64,000 bases of DNA from NCBI RefSeq assembly GCF_011044995.1, contig NZ_JAAKZW010000010.1:1-64000 (forward strand), in the 5' to 3' direction. The notes below the pieces were generated by a model. That model ran no database searches, had not been told where the DNA came from, and was given only the letters and a program-made list of their open reading frames with translations. This stretch comes from Streptomyces mesophilus. GTDB taxonomy: Bacteria > Actinomycetota > Actinomycetes > Streptomycetales > Streptomycetaceae. Of the stretch, positions 36,967 to 48,304 are shown piece after piece (within the stretch, counting starts at the first letter, position 1; each line of letters begins with the position of its first letter). The position numbers were made by a program, and so were the translations under genes.

Positions 36967-37869
36967 TCAGACCTTCACCTCGTCGCCGGCACGAGCCTCG
37001 GGCACCCGCAGCGTGCACGCGGCCTCCGCCTCCTCCGCGGCCTGCAGCGCACGGGCCCGGCGCCGCGCGAGCGGTGTCGCGAGCGCCGTCAGGACGACGA
37101 AGACACCGATCGCCATCAAAACGATCGTCGCGCCCGGCGGTACGTCCTGGTAGTAGGACGTGACGGTTCCGGAGAGCGTCACGGCCGTACCGATCGCCAC
37201 CGCGAGCACGAACGTCACCTTGAACGAGCGGGTGATCTGCTGGGCCGCCGCGACCGGCACCACCATCAGGGCGCTCACCAGGAGCAGCCCCACGACGCGC
37301 ATCGCGACCGTCACGGTCACCGCCGCGGTCACCGCGATCAGCAGGTTCAGGACGCGTACGGGAAGACCCGTGACCCGGGCGAACTCCTCGTCCTGGCTGA
37401 TCGCGAACAGCTGCCGCCGCAAGCCCACGGTCACCAGGACGACGAACGCGGCGAGCAGCACGATCGCCGTCACATCCGCGTCCGACACGGAGGAGAGCGA
37501 GCCGAAGAGGAACGACGTGAGGTTCGCGTTGGAGCCCGCGTCGGACAGGTTGATCAGCATCACACCGCCCGCCATACCGCCGTAGAACAGCATGGCCAGG
37601 GCGATGTCGCCGCGCGTCTTGCCGTACCAGCGGATGAGCTCCATCACGACGGCGCCGACGACGGAGACCAGCGTCGCCATCCAGATCGGGTTGGTGGAGA
37701 GCAGGAAGCCGAGACCGACGCCGGTCATCGCGACATGGCCGATGCCGTCGCCCATCAGGGCCTGACGGCGCTGCACCAGGTAGATACCGATCGCGGGCGC
37801 GGTGATGCCGACGAGCACCGCGGCGATCAGCGCGCGCTGCATGAAGGGGTTCTGGAGGAGTTCCATCAT
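36967..37869 (-). CDS. znuB: Zinc ABC transporter permease ZnuB
   Basis: Eight- to nine-helix ABC-3 family permease of 300 aa moving zinc inward with ZnuA and ZnuC. Recognisable segments are GIYLVQRRQALMGDGIGHVAMTG (about 28-50) and RVLNLLIAVTAAVTVTVAMRVVG. Its ATG overlaps the znuC stop by one base. Confidence 0.93.
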   Translation of the reverse strand: MMELLQNPFMQRALIAAVLVGITAPAIGIYLVQRRQALMGDGIGHVAMTGVGLGFLLSTNPIWMATLVSVVGAVVMELIRWYGKTRGDIALAMLFYGGMAGGVMLINLSDAGSNANLTSFLFGSLSSVSDADVTAIVLLAAFVVLVTVGLRRQLFAISQDEEFARVTGLPVRVLNLLIAVTAAVTVTVAMRVVGLLLVSALMVVPVAAAQQITRSFKVTFVLAVAIGTAVTLSGTVTSYYQDVPPGATIVLMAIGVFVVLTALATPLARRRARALQAAEEAEAACTLRVPEARAGDEVKV

Positions 37870-38627
37870 CAGGTCAGCAGTCCCGTGCGGATCGGCTCGT
37901 TCGCCGAGTGCGGATGTACGTGGTCATGGCCGGGCAGCGCATGCTGGCCGACGGCCTTCGGGGGCGGCCCGTCGTGGACGCAGCAGCCGTCGCGCAGCAC
38001 CACCGCGCGGTCGATCAGCGGCTCCAGGGGGCCGAGTTCATGCAGGACGAGCAGGACGGTCGCACCGCGCTCCACCTGGGCGCGCAGGGTCGTCGCGAGG
38101 ATCTCCTGGCTGGCGATGTCCACCCCGGCCATCGGCTCGTCCATGATCAGCAGCTCGGGGTCGGCGGCGAGCGCCCGGGCGATCAGGACGCGCTGGTGCT
38201 GGCCGCCGGAGAGCGCGTTCACCGAGTCCTTGGCGCGGTCGGCGAGCCCGACGAGCTCGATGGCCCCGTCGACCGCGGCCCGGTCCGCCTTCGAGGGCAG
38301 CCGGAACTTCGAACGGGACAGGCGGCCCGACGCGACGACCTCGCGCACCGTGGCCGGCACGCCCGAGGAGGCGGTGGTGCGCTGCGGCACGTAGCCGACC
38401 CGGCCCCAGTCCTTGAAGCGCTTGAGCGGCTTGCCGAACAGCTCGACCGAGCCGCCCGACAACGGCACCTGGCCGATGACGGAGCGTACGGCCGTGGACT
38501 TGCCCGAACCGTTGGCGCCGAGCAGCGCGACGACCTCACCGCGGTGCACGGTGAGGTCGATCCCGCGCAGCACGGGGCGCGAGCCGAGCGTGGCCTGGGC
38601 CTCGCGCAGGGATATGACGGGATCCAT
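37869..38627 (-). CDS. znuC: Zinc ABC transporter ATPase ZnuC
   Basis: ATPase subunit of 252 aa for the zinc importer. Walker A GANGSGKST, signature ALSGGQHQRVLIARAL, Walker B LLIMDEPMAGVD. The ATG at 38627 (MDPVISL) is preferred because GGAGG lies about 12 nt upstream; an in-frame ATG at 38654 is poorer. It sits between znuA and znuB in one operon. The C-terminal tail has extra histidines (HALPGHDHVHPH). Confidence 0.93.
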   Translation of the reverse strand: MDPVISLREAQATLGSRPVLRGIDLTVHRGEVVALLGANGSGKSTAVRSVIGQVPLSGGSVELFGKPLKRFKDWGRVGYVPQRTTASSGVPATVREVVASGRLSRSKFRLPSKADRAAVDGAIELVGLADRAKDSVNALSGGQHQRVLIARALAADPELLIMDEPMAGVDIASQEILATTLRAQVERGATVLLVLHELGPLEPLIDRAVVLRDGCCVHDGPPPKAVGQHALPGHDHVHPHSANEPIRTGLLT

Positions 38628-38665
38628 GGCTGCTCGCGCCTCCGGTCCTTGCATGGGTACGTGAC

Positions 38666-39694
38666 TTACTTGGCGCCGAGCGCGGACTTCAGCGCGGTGA
38701 GGTTGGACTGCATGACCTCGAGGTAGTCAGCGCCCTTGGACTTGTCGGTAATTCCCTCGAGCGGGTCGAGGACGTCGGTCTTCAGACCGGTGTCCTTCGC
38801 GAGGGTCTTCGCCGTCTTGTCGCTGGCGAGCGTCTCGAAGAAGATCGTCGACACCTTGTCGTGCTCGGCGGTCTCCTGCAGCTCCTTGATCCGCGCCGGG
38901 CTGGGCTCGGCCTCGGGGCTCAGACCGGAGATGGCCTCCTGGTCCAGGCCGTAGCGCTCGGCGAGGTAGCCGAAGGCGGCGTGCGTGGTGATGAAGGTCT
39001 TGGTCCCGGTGTTCTTCAGACCGTCCGCGAAGTCCTTGTTCAGGGCGTCGAGCTTGCCGACCAGCTCTTCGGTGTTCTTCTTGTAGTCGGCCGCGTGGTC
39101 CGGGTCGGCCTTCGCGAGCGCGTCGCCGACACCGTTGGCGACCTCGGCGTACTTCACCGGGTCGAGCCAGATGTGCGGGTCCTCGCCGGCCTCGGTCTCG
39201 TGCGAGTGGCCCTCTTCCGCGTGGCCTTCCTCGCCTTCGTGACCGGCCTCGCCCTCGTGGCCCTCTTCGCCGCCGTGGTCGTGGCCCTCGTGGTCCTCGG
39301 AGGAGCCGTGCGCCTCCAGCTTGGTGAGGGTGGCGGCGTCGACGACGGTCTTCACGCCGGACTGGCCGATGGCCTTGTCGACGGCGGGCTGCAGATCCTT
39401 CAGGTAGAGGATCATGTCGGCGTTGCCGAGCTCGACGGTCTGCTTCGGGCTGAGCTCGAGGTCGTGCGGCTCGACGCCCGGCTTGGTCAGGGTGTCCACG
39501 TTCACGTGCTCGCCGCCGATCTGCTCGGCGAGGTACTGCATCGGGTAGAACGACGCCACCACGTCGAGCTTTCCGTTGCTCTTGCCGTCGGCCGCGTTCG
39601 AGCTGCCGCAGGCGGAGAGCGCGAGCAGGGCGGCGCTGGTGGCGCCGGCGATCGCGGCGGTGGATATCAGACGGGAGGGGCGTCGTACGTTCAT
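38666..39694 (-). CDS. znuA: Zinc-binding lipoprotein ZnuA
   Basis: Extracellular zinc receptor of 342 aa (family 9 solute-binding protein). The lipoprotein signal ends in a LSAC lipobox (Cys about 29). Metal-site histidines lie in GVEPHDLELSP, THAAFGYLAERYGL and near EDPHIWLDP. Between them is a His/Glu-rich loop of about 40 residues, typical of ZnuA. The ATG at 39694 fits a leaderless promoter; the open frame extends to 39712 through the Zur box. Confidence 0.94.
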   Translation of the reverse strand: MNVRRPSRLISTAAIAGATSAALLALSACGSSNAADGKSNGKLDVVASFYPMQYLAEQIGGEHVNVDTLTKPGVEPHDLELSPKQTVELGNADMILYLKDLQPAVDKAIGQSGVKTVVDAATLTKLEAHGSSEDHEGHDHGGEEGHEGEAGHEGEEGHAEEGHSHETEAGEDPHIWLDPVKYAEVANGVGDALAKADPDHAADYKKNTEELVGKLDALNKDFADGLKNTGTKTFITTHAAFGYLAERYGLDQEAISGLSPEAEPSPARIKELQETAEHDKVSTIFFETLASDKTAKTLAKDTGLKTDVLDPLEGITDKSKGADYLEVMQSNLTALKSALGAK

Positions 39695-39731
39695 GACACT
39701 CATTTTCAACAAAACTGGAAACGATTGTCAA
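39694..39731 (-). promoter_or_regulatory. znuA promoter with two Zur boxes
   Basis: Minus strand: TTGACA (39731-39726), 18-bp spacer, GAAAAT (39707-39702), 7 nt, ATG. Two 15-mers resemble the Streptomyces Zur box TGAAAATGATTTTCA: TGAAAATGAGTGTCA (39708-39694, 13 of 15) over the -10 and start codon, and TGGAAACGATTGTCA (plus strand 39716-39730, 12 of 15) over the -35. Their starts are 22 bp apart, about two helical turns. Zinc-bound Zur would block polymerase. Confidence 0.85.
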
Positions 39732-39776
39732 CAAGCCGAAGGTCCCTTGCATGCGGAAATGCCCCCCCGAACCGAT

Positions 39777-39807
39777 TTGATCCGGGACCGGTCGCCGCCG
39801 GTAACCT
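39777..39807 (+). promoter_or_regulatory. Probable glyS promoter
   Basis: TTGATC (39777-39782), 19-bp spacer and TAACCT (39802-39807) lie 64 nt before the glyS GTG. Confidence 0.45.
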
Positions 39808-39870
39808 GAGGCATTCGCTCCCGGAGCGCGTATCCAGCGCGCTCTTCGCCGTCGTACTGAAGAGAGCACC

Positions 39871-41253
<1,383 letters not shown>

Positions 41254-41270
41254 TCCCTTCGCCCGTACGG

Positions 41271-41306
41271 ATACCCCCGGCGCCCTTTCGAGGAGGCCGG
41301 GGGTAT
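41271..41306 (+). terminator. Terminator of glyS
   Basis: ATACCCCCGG (41271-41280) pairs with CCGGGGGTAT (41297-41306) around a 16-nt loop, 17 nt after the glyS stop. T-run absent. Confidence 0.65.
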
Positions 41307-41421
41307 TCGTGTCTGCGGGCCCAACTGACGCCAATCCCTTGGGAGTACGGCTCCGAAGCACCCGTATGCGGACCGCAGGGCGCGGTCCGTGACATCAGGT
41401 ACTTCGGCCACGGGGGCGTAC

Positions 41422-42321
41422 ATGCGCAAGCAGACCATCATCGGGATCATGACCATCGGGCTCGCGCTCGGGACCGTCGGAGCGGTCGGGGCGGGCGCGG
41501 TCGGGGGCTCGCCGTCCTCGTCGGACGGTGCGGCCATCGGCAAGCAGACCGCGGTCCAGGCGCTCGGCGTCCCGGGCCCGCGGGCCGTCGGGCTCACGGC
41601 CGACCAGCGCCTGGTCACCTTCCGTACCGACCAGCCCGGCAAGACCGTCCCGCTCGGAAAGGTCGACGGGCTCGAAGGCGACACGGCCCTGATCGGTATC
41701 GACTACCGCGTACAGGACAAGAAGCTCTACGGCGTCGGCGACCGCGGCGGGATCTACACCCTGCGCGAGATCGGCGCGAAGGCGCAGAAGGTCTCCCAGC
41801 TCACCGTCGCGCTGCAGGGCGAGAACTTCGGCGTCGACTTCAACCCGGCCGCCAACCGGCTCCGGGTCATCAGCGACACCGGCCAGAACCTGCGGCACAA
41901 CCTCGACGACCCGGCCGGTGCGCCCGCCGCCGGGTCCACGGCCGTCGACGGAACGCTCACCAACCCGACTCCGCCCGGCGGCACGGCACTTGGGGTGACC
42001 GCGGCCGCGTACACCAACAACGACCTGGACGCGGCGACCGGGACGACCCTCTTCGATCTGGACACCGCCGCCGACCAGATCGCGATCCAGTCCCCGACCA
42101 ACAACGGCAACCTGGCGCCGACCGGCAAGCTCGGCGTGGACGCGGCCGCGGTCTCGGGCTTCGACATCCTCAGCGCGCAGGGCTCGGGGGGCAACACCGG
42201 ATATGCCGTCACTCAGAACAAGGTGTTCCGCGTCAACCTGCTGACAGGGAAGGCGAGTTCACTGGGGAGTCTGCCGGGCGCCCGGCAGGTCGTCGACCTG
42301 GCACTCCCGTTGGGCCAGTAG
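41422..42321 (+). CDS. Secreted DUF4394 protein
   Basis: Exported protein of 299 aa. A signal peptide (about 1-26) is followed by a DUF4394 beta-propeller-like domain (RAVGLTADQRLVTFRTDQPG, IGIDYRVQDKKLYGVGDRGG, NFGVDFNPAANRLRVISDTG). Function unknown. Start chosen at 41422 with GGGGG upstream; the frame is open from 41389. Confidence 0.8.
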   Translation: MRKQTIIGIMTIGLALGTVGAVGAGAVGGSPSSSDGAAIGKQTAVQALGVPGPRAVGLTADQRLVTFRTDQPGKTVPLGKVDGLEGDTALIGIDYRVQDKKLYGVGDRGGIYTLREIGAKAQKVSQLTVALQGENFGVDFNPAANRLRVISDTGQNLRHNLDDPAGAPAAGSTAVDGTLTNPTPPGGTALGVTAAAYTNNDLDAATGTTLFDLDTAADQIAIQSPTNNGNLAPTGKLGVDAAAVSGFDILSAQGSGGNTGYAVTQNKVFRVNLLTGKASSLGSLPGARQVVDLALPLGQ

Positions 42322-42427
42322 GCAACGACTGGTGAACATCCCCTGCGGCAGGCCCCGTTGATGTTGTGGATGCTGCACACTGGGCGGCGCTCATTGCCAC
42401 CAGTGTCGGATGTGCCAGGAGGCACGG

Positions 42428-42634
42428 ATGCCGTCCATGACCACCAGCAAGGTCAGCCGCTGGGACCAGCACGGCCGTGAACACACCGTCCAGGTCAGCA
42501 AGTCGGGGGTGCAGCGCGTTCTCGTGTGCGGCACCTGCGGCTGGCGTCGCAGCGCCCAGTTCCTGCCCTGGCTCAAGGCCGAGGAGCACCTGGCCGAGGA
42601 GCATCAGGCGACGGTGGACCCCTCGGACAGCTGA
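42428..42634 (+). CDS. Small zinc-finger-like protein
   Basis: Protein of 68 aa, family not recognised. CGTCGWRR supplies two cysteines and HLAEEH two histidines, giving C-x2-C-x16-H-x4-H, a plausible zinc finger. AGGAGG lies 5 nt before the ATG, so the gene is likely real. Converges on the GH3 gene across a hairpin. Confidence 0.7.
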   Translation: MPSMTTSKVSRWDQHGREHTVQVSKSGVQRVLVCGTCGWRRSAQFLPWLKAEEHLAEEHQATVDPSDS

Positions 42635-42655
42635 GCTCCGCGGCTGTACGGGCGT

Positions 42656-42688
42656 GGGCGGCCAGGCCCGATGAGGACCTGGCCGCCC
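42656..42688. terminator. Terminator hairpin between the zinc-finger and GH3 genes
   Basis: GGGCGGCCAGG (42656-42666) pairs with CCTGGCCGCCC (42678-42688), 11-nt loop, between convergent genes. Confidence 0.65.
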
Positions 42689-42773
42689 GCATCCGTACGG
42701 CCGGAACGTCGGCGCGCTGCACGCCCGTGGACGGGCCGGAACGCCGGCGCGCTCACACCCGCAGACGGGAACG

Positions 42774-44945
<2,172 letters not shown>

Positions 44946-45230
44946 CCGCGGCTCCTTGCCGTCACGTGGAACGCGTGCACTGATGCCGTACGGCCTTCAT
45001 TAGTTGAAGACTTGGCGCAAAGGGTGGGGCGCGGAGCGAGGGCCGCCCGTGCGGAAAGGGGGGCTTGCTCCCCAACTCGCTTATCTCACGGCGTGATTGA
45101 ACTGTCCGAGCATGGCCGCGTCAAGAGGATGTGCGGTTCCCGCCTTCAGCATCGGAAGTCCTGCGACAACATCTGCCGCATGTCTTGCCAAGACCTGAAC
45201 GCACTCCTAGATTCCGGCGCGCGGGTCCGG
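44946..45230. other. Intergenic region, no gene seen
   Basis: A 285-bp gap between the GH3 start and the TetR stop. I see no convincing ORF, RNA gene, or operator. A GH3 promoter is expected here but not identified. Confidence 0.5.
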
Positions 45231-45827
45231 CTACGGGCGGCGCTTGAGGCCGTTCACGAGGAGGGCCAGGAGGGCATCCATCTCGGCCTCGATCCCGGGC
45301 TTGGACCACTCGGCCGCGTATACGGGATCGTGGAAGCGGATCGTCGCGTCGAACACCGCGCGGGCCGTGGCCTCGACGTCCCCCTCGACCGGCGTGAAAT
45401 CTCCCGCGTCCACACCGTCCTGAACGATCCGCACCAACTGGCCGACGAGTTCGGTGATGTGCTCGTCCACCACCCCGCTGTTCTCGCGCAGCAGCACCTC
45501 GTACGTGGCGAACAGCTGCGGGTCGGCCCCCGCCTTCTTGCGCTTGGCGGTGAACAGCGCCACGTTCCAGAGCGCCAGCCGGTCCTCGGCGCTGCGCGAC
45601 CCGTCGGCGACGATCCGGCTCAGCTCTGCCGTGGTCCGGTCGAGCCACCGCTTCGTCACCGCCTCGCGCAGCGCCGCCTTCGTACGGAAATGGCGGTACA
45701 CGCTGCCGTGGCTGACGCCGAGCGCGCGGGCCACGTCCACGACGGTCGCCTTGGCGGGTCCGTACAGGCGCAGCACGTCCTCGGTGGCGGCGAGGATGCG
45801 CTCGGCGGTCAGCGTTTCGGTGGCCAT
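45231..45827 (-). CDS. TetR family regulator
   Basis: Repressor of 198 aa. The N-terminal HTH reads RILAATEDVLRLYGPAKATV followed by VDVARALGVSHGSVYRHFRT. The C-terminal ligand domain resembles YcdC-type regulators. It starts 26 nt after the aldo/keto reductase stop, so the two form an operon, probably autoregulated through the inverted repeat at 46913-46940. Confidence 0.93.
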   Translation of the reverse strand: MATETLTAERILAATEDVLRLYGPAKATVVDVARALGVSHGSVYRHFRTKAALREAVTKRWLDRTTAELSRIVADGSRSAEDRLALWNVALFTAKRKKAGADPQLFATYEVLLRENSGVVDEHITELVGQLVRIVQDGVDAGDFTPVEGDVEATARAVFDATIRFHDPVYAAEWSKPGIEAEMDALLALLVNGLKRRP

Positions 45828-45853
45828 GGAGGGAACCGTACCCGGGGGTCCTG

Positions 45854-46858
45854 TCAGCGCTCGCTGTCGAGGTGTGCCATCTGCTGGGCCGGGTAGCGCT
45901 CGCCCGCGGCCGCGTCGGCCGGGACGGCTTCGGCGATGGCGCTCAGGTCCGCCGCGTCCAGCGTCACGTCGAGAGCGCCGAGGGATTCGTTCAGCCGCTC
46001 GCGGGTGCGGGCGCCGACGAGCGGGACGATGTCCTCGCCCTGGGCCGAGACCCAGGCGATCGCGGTCTGCGCGACCGTGACGCCCTTCTGCTGGGCGATC
46101 TTGCGCAGGGCGTCGACCAGATCGAGGTTGCGGTCCAGGTTCTCGCCCTGGAAGCGGGGGCTCATCCCGCGGAAGTCGTTCGCGGCGAGCTTGCGGTCGC
46201 GCGTGAAGTGGCCGGAGATCAGTCCGCGGGACAGGACTCCGTACGCGGTGATGCCGATGCCCAGCTCGCGGGCCGTCGGCAGGATCTCCGCCTCGATGCC
46301 GCGGGTGATGAGGGAGTACTCGATCTGCAGGTCGGAGATCGGCGCGACGGCGGCCGCCCGGCGCAGGGTCTCGGCGCCGACCTCCGAGAGGCCGATATGC
46401 CGTACGTGCCCGGCCTCCACCAGCTCGGCGATCGCGCCGACCGTCTCCTCGATCGGTACGTCGGGGTCGACGCGGGCGATCCGGTAGATGTCGATGTGGT
46501 CGGTGCCCAGGCGCTGGAGCGAGTACGCGGCGAAGTTCTTGACCGCGTTCGGCCGGCCGTCGTAACCGGTGAAGCCGCCCTCGACGGTGCGCAGGGCGCC
46601 GAACTTGACGCTGGTGAGCGCCTGTTCGCGATGGGCGGCGGGTGCGGTGCGCAGTGCCTCGTTGATCAGCAGTTCGTTGTGGCCCATGCCGTAGAAGTCG
46701 CCGGTGTCGAGCAGCGTGACGCCCGCTTCGAGCGCGGCGTGGATCGTGGCGAGGGACTCGGCGCGGTCGGCGTCCCCGTACAGGGCGGACATGCCCATGC
46801 AGCCGAGGCCGAGAGCGGAGGTACGGGGGCCGGTGGTGCCGAGCGTGGTGGTGCGCAT
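45854..46858 (-). CDS. Aldo/keto reductase
   Basis: NADPH-dependent oxidoreductase of 334 aa. The catalytic tetrad can be read: Asp in LLDTGDFYG with Tyr in the same motif, Lys in TSVKFG, His in GTDHIDIYRIAR. The cofactor loop IPLVGARTRERLNESLGAL appears as VPLVGARTRERLNESL near 270. AAGGAG precedes the ATG. Substrate unknown; the downstream TetR gene suggests induction by a toxic carbonyl compound. Confidence 0.93.
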   Translation of the reverse strand: MRTTTLGTTGPRTSALGLGCMGMSALYGDADRAESLATIHAALEAGVTLLDTGDFYGMGHNELLINEALRTAPAAHREQALTSVKFGALRTVEGGFTGYDGRPNAVKNFAAYSLQRLGTDHIDIYRIARVDPDVPIEETVGAIAELVEAGHVRHIGLSEVGAETLRRAAAVAPISDLQIEYSLITRGIEAEILPTARELGIGITAYGVLSRGLISGHFTRDRKLAANDFRGMSPRFQGENLDRNLDLVDALRKIAQQKGVTVAQTAIAWVSAQGEDIVPLVGARTRERLNESLGALDVTLDAADLSAIAEAVPADAAAGERYPAQQMAHLDSER

Positions 46859-46912
46859 GAGGGGCTCCTTCGGATGTCGTGCGATGCGGTGCTGTCACCA
46901 GCTTGACCCAAC

Positions 46913-46952
46913 AGCTGACAGATTTCAATATCTGTCAGCTGTCATCTGTCAG
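46913..46952. promoter_or_regulatory. Inverted-repeat operator upstream of AKR-tetR
   Basis: AGCTGACAGAT (46913-46923) and ATCTGTCAGCT (46930-46940) form 11-bp arms around 6 nt; another ATCTGTCAG half-site is at 46944-46952. It lies 55 nt before the reductase start, the expected place for the TetR protein to bind. Confidence 0.7.
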
Positions 46953-47004
46953 CGCGCGGCAATTCCGGTGCAACCGCCACGCACGCTCCGGTACCGTCGC
47001 CCCC

Positions 47005-47034
47005 ATGTACTTTCACCTCCCGATCTACGAGTGA
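47005..47034 (+). CDS. Possible nine-residue leader ORF
   Basis: TACCGT (46992-46997), 7 nt, then ATG opens MYFHLPIYE and stops. A GC hairpin (GGCGGG with CCCGCC, about 47040-47056) and then AAAAAA follow before the DUF6243 gene. Position suggests a leader, but no amino acid is strongly repeated. Confidence 0.35.
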   Translation: MYFHLPIYE

Positions 47035-47099
47035 GATCCGGCGGGCACGACCCCGCCGCCCAAAAAACCTTCATCTCTCTCACCTGATGGGAATCACCC

Positions 47100-47309
47100 G
47101 TGGCCAAGAGCCGGAACAACCTGCTCGGCGTGGGCGGGCAGCGCAAGAAGCTGTCCCGTACGAACGACGCCGGATCCGCGACCTCGCGCGCGAACGACCG
47201 CAAGACGGCCGAGGAGCTCAAGCAGGACCTCGTACGCAAGATGCAGGAACGTGCGCAGGGCGCGTCGAAGACCGATGACGCGCAGCAGGAAGGCACCGAG
47301 AACAGCTGA
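47100..47309 (+). CDS. DUF6243-like small basic protein
   Basis: Protein of 69 aa, very hydrophilic, basic at the N-terminus (MAKSRNNLLGVGGQRKKLSR) and helical in the middle (DRKTAEELKQDLVRKMQERA). Resembles the Streptomyces DUF6243 family as I remember it. No function known. GTG start; the ribosome site is weak. Confidence 0.7.
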   Translation: MAKSRNNLLGVGGQRKKLSRTNDAGSATSRANDRKTAEELKQDLVRKMQERAQGASKTDDAQQEGTENS

Positions 47310-47323
47310 CCCAGGCAAGCCGG

Positions 47324-47354
47324 CGGCCCGCAACTCCCAGGGAGTTGCGGGCCG
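47324..47354. terminator. Terminator hairpin between DUF6243 and hydrolase genes
   Basis: CGGCCCGCAACTCC (47324-47337) and its complement (47341-47354) form a 14-bp stem with a 3-nt loop, followed by TTGCTGTTG. Between convergent genes. Confidence 0.8.
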
Positions 47355-47380
47355 TTGCTGTTGCCGTCACCTGTTTTACG

Positions 47381-48247
47381 TCATGGCGGGGGCAGCACGC
47401 GATCGAGGAATCCACGGACCAGCGGGACCACCTCGTCGAGGTGGGTTTCGAGCAGCCAGTGGCCTCCGTCGAGCAGGTGCAGCTCCGCCTCGGGGAGGTC
47501 GCGGTGATAGGCGCGGGCTGCGGCTTCGGGCATGTACCCGTCGTGCGGCCCCCACACGATGAGCGTCTCGGGCCGGTGCTCACGCAGATAGGCCCGCTGA
47601 CGGCCGAACCAGGCAAGGGTGCTCGGCTGGTCCTCCAGGAGCCGGACCAGGTTCGCCACGCGTTCGGGGCTCTGCATGAGCGCCCAGTGCAGCGTCCACA
47701 GATCGGGTGGAATCCGGTCCGCGACGTGGTCGGGTAGCTCGCCGGCGAACTCGTCGCGGAAGCCCTCCAAACTGACGTGGGCGGCGATCCCGCGGCGCGA
47801 CTCGGGGCCCGGATGGGCCCAGAACTGCCGAAGGGCGTCGTACTTGGGCCCGAACGCGTCCTCGTAGATGTCGCCGTTCTGGATGATCAGTCCCGCCACG
47901 CGGTCCGGTTCGCGCATCGCGAGCCGGAGTCCGAACTGGGAGCCGTAGTCGTGCAGCCAGATCGCGTAGCGCTTCAGGCCGAGGCTTTGGGTGAAGTCGA
48001 ACAGGAAGTCGGCGTAGGCGTCGAAGGTGTAGCCGAACTCCTCCGGTGTGGGAGTGGCGCTGTAGCCGAACCCGGGCAGGTCCGGGGCGATCAGCCGCCA
48101 TCGGTCGCCCAGCGCGGCCATCAGATGCCGGTACACGAAGGACGACCCGGGGTAGCCGTGCGGCAGCAGCACTACGGGTGCGTCCTGGGGGCCTGTTTCC
48201 CGGTAGAAGGTAGCTATCCCGTCGACCGAGGTGGTGAGGTGTCGCAT
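47381..48247 (-). CDS. Alpha/beta hydrolase (epoxide hydrolase/dehalogenase-like)
   Basis: Hydrolase of 288 aa. The oxyanion motif HGYPGSSFVYRHLM, a nucleophile elbow with Asp (LHDYGSQFG), the acid-site region WGPHDGYM and the His in GGHWLLE form a triad. An aspartate nucleophile is typical of epoxide hydrolases and haloalkane dehalogenases. It lies 57 nt after the DHA2 exporter gene on the same strand. Confidence 0.88.
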   Translation of the reverse strand: MRHLTTSVDGIATFYRETGPQDAPVVLLPHGYPGSSFVYRHLMAALGDRWRLIAPDLPGFGYSATPTPEEFGYTFDAYADFLFDFTQSLGLKRYAIWLHDYGSQFGLRLAMREPDRVAGLIIQNGDIYEDAFGPKYDALRQFWAHPGPESRRGIAAHVSLEGFRDEFAGELPDHVADRIPPDLWTLHWALMQSPERVANLVRLLEDQPSTLAWFGRQRAYLREHRPETLIVWGPHDGYMPEAAARAYHRDLPEAELHLLDGGHWLLETHLDEVVPLVRGFLDRVLPPP

Positions 48248-48304
48248 GCCTCCCTATTTTTTCACAGGCGTACCGAAAGGGTCCGGGCCGCCGCCCGCTC
48301 GGCG

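Noticed and set aside
37143..37163. ACGTCCT/AGGACGT inverted repeat resembling the 13-bp operator
   Set aside because: It lies inside znuB coding sequence, has a different spacing and no promoter nearby.
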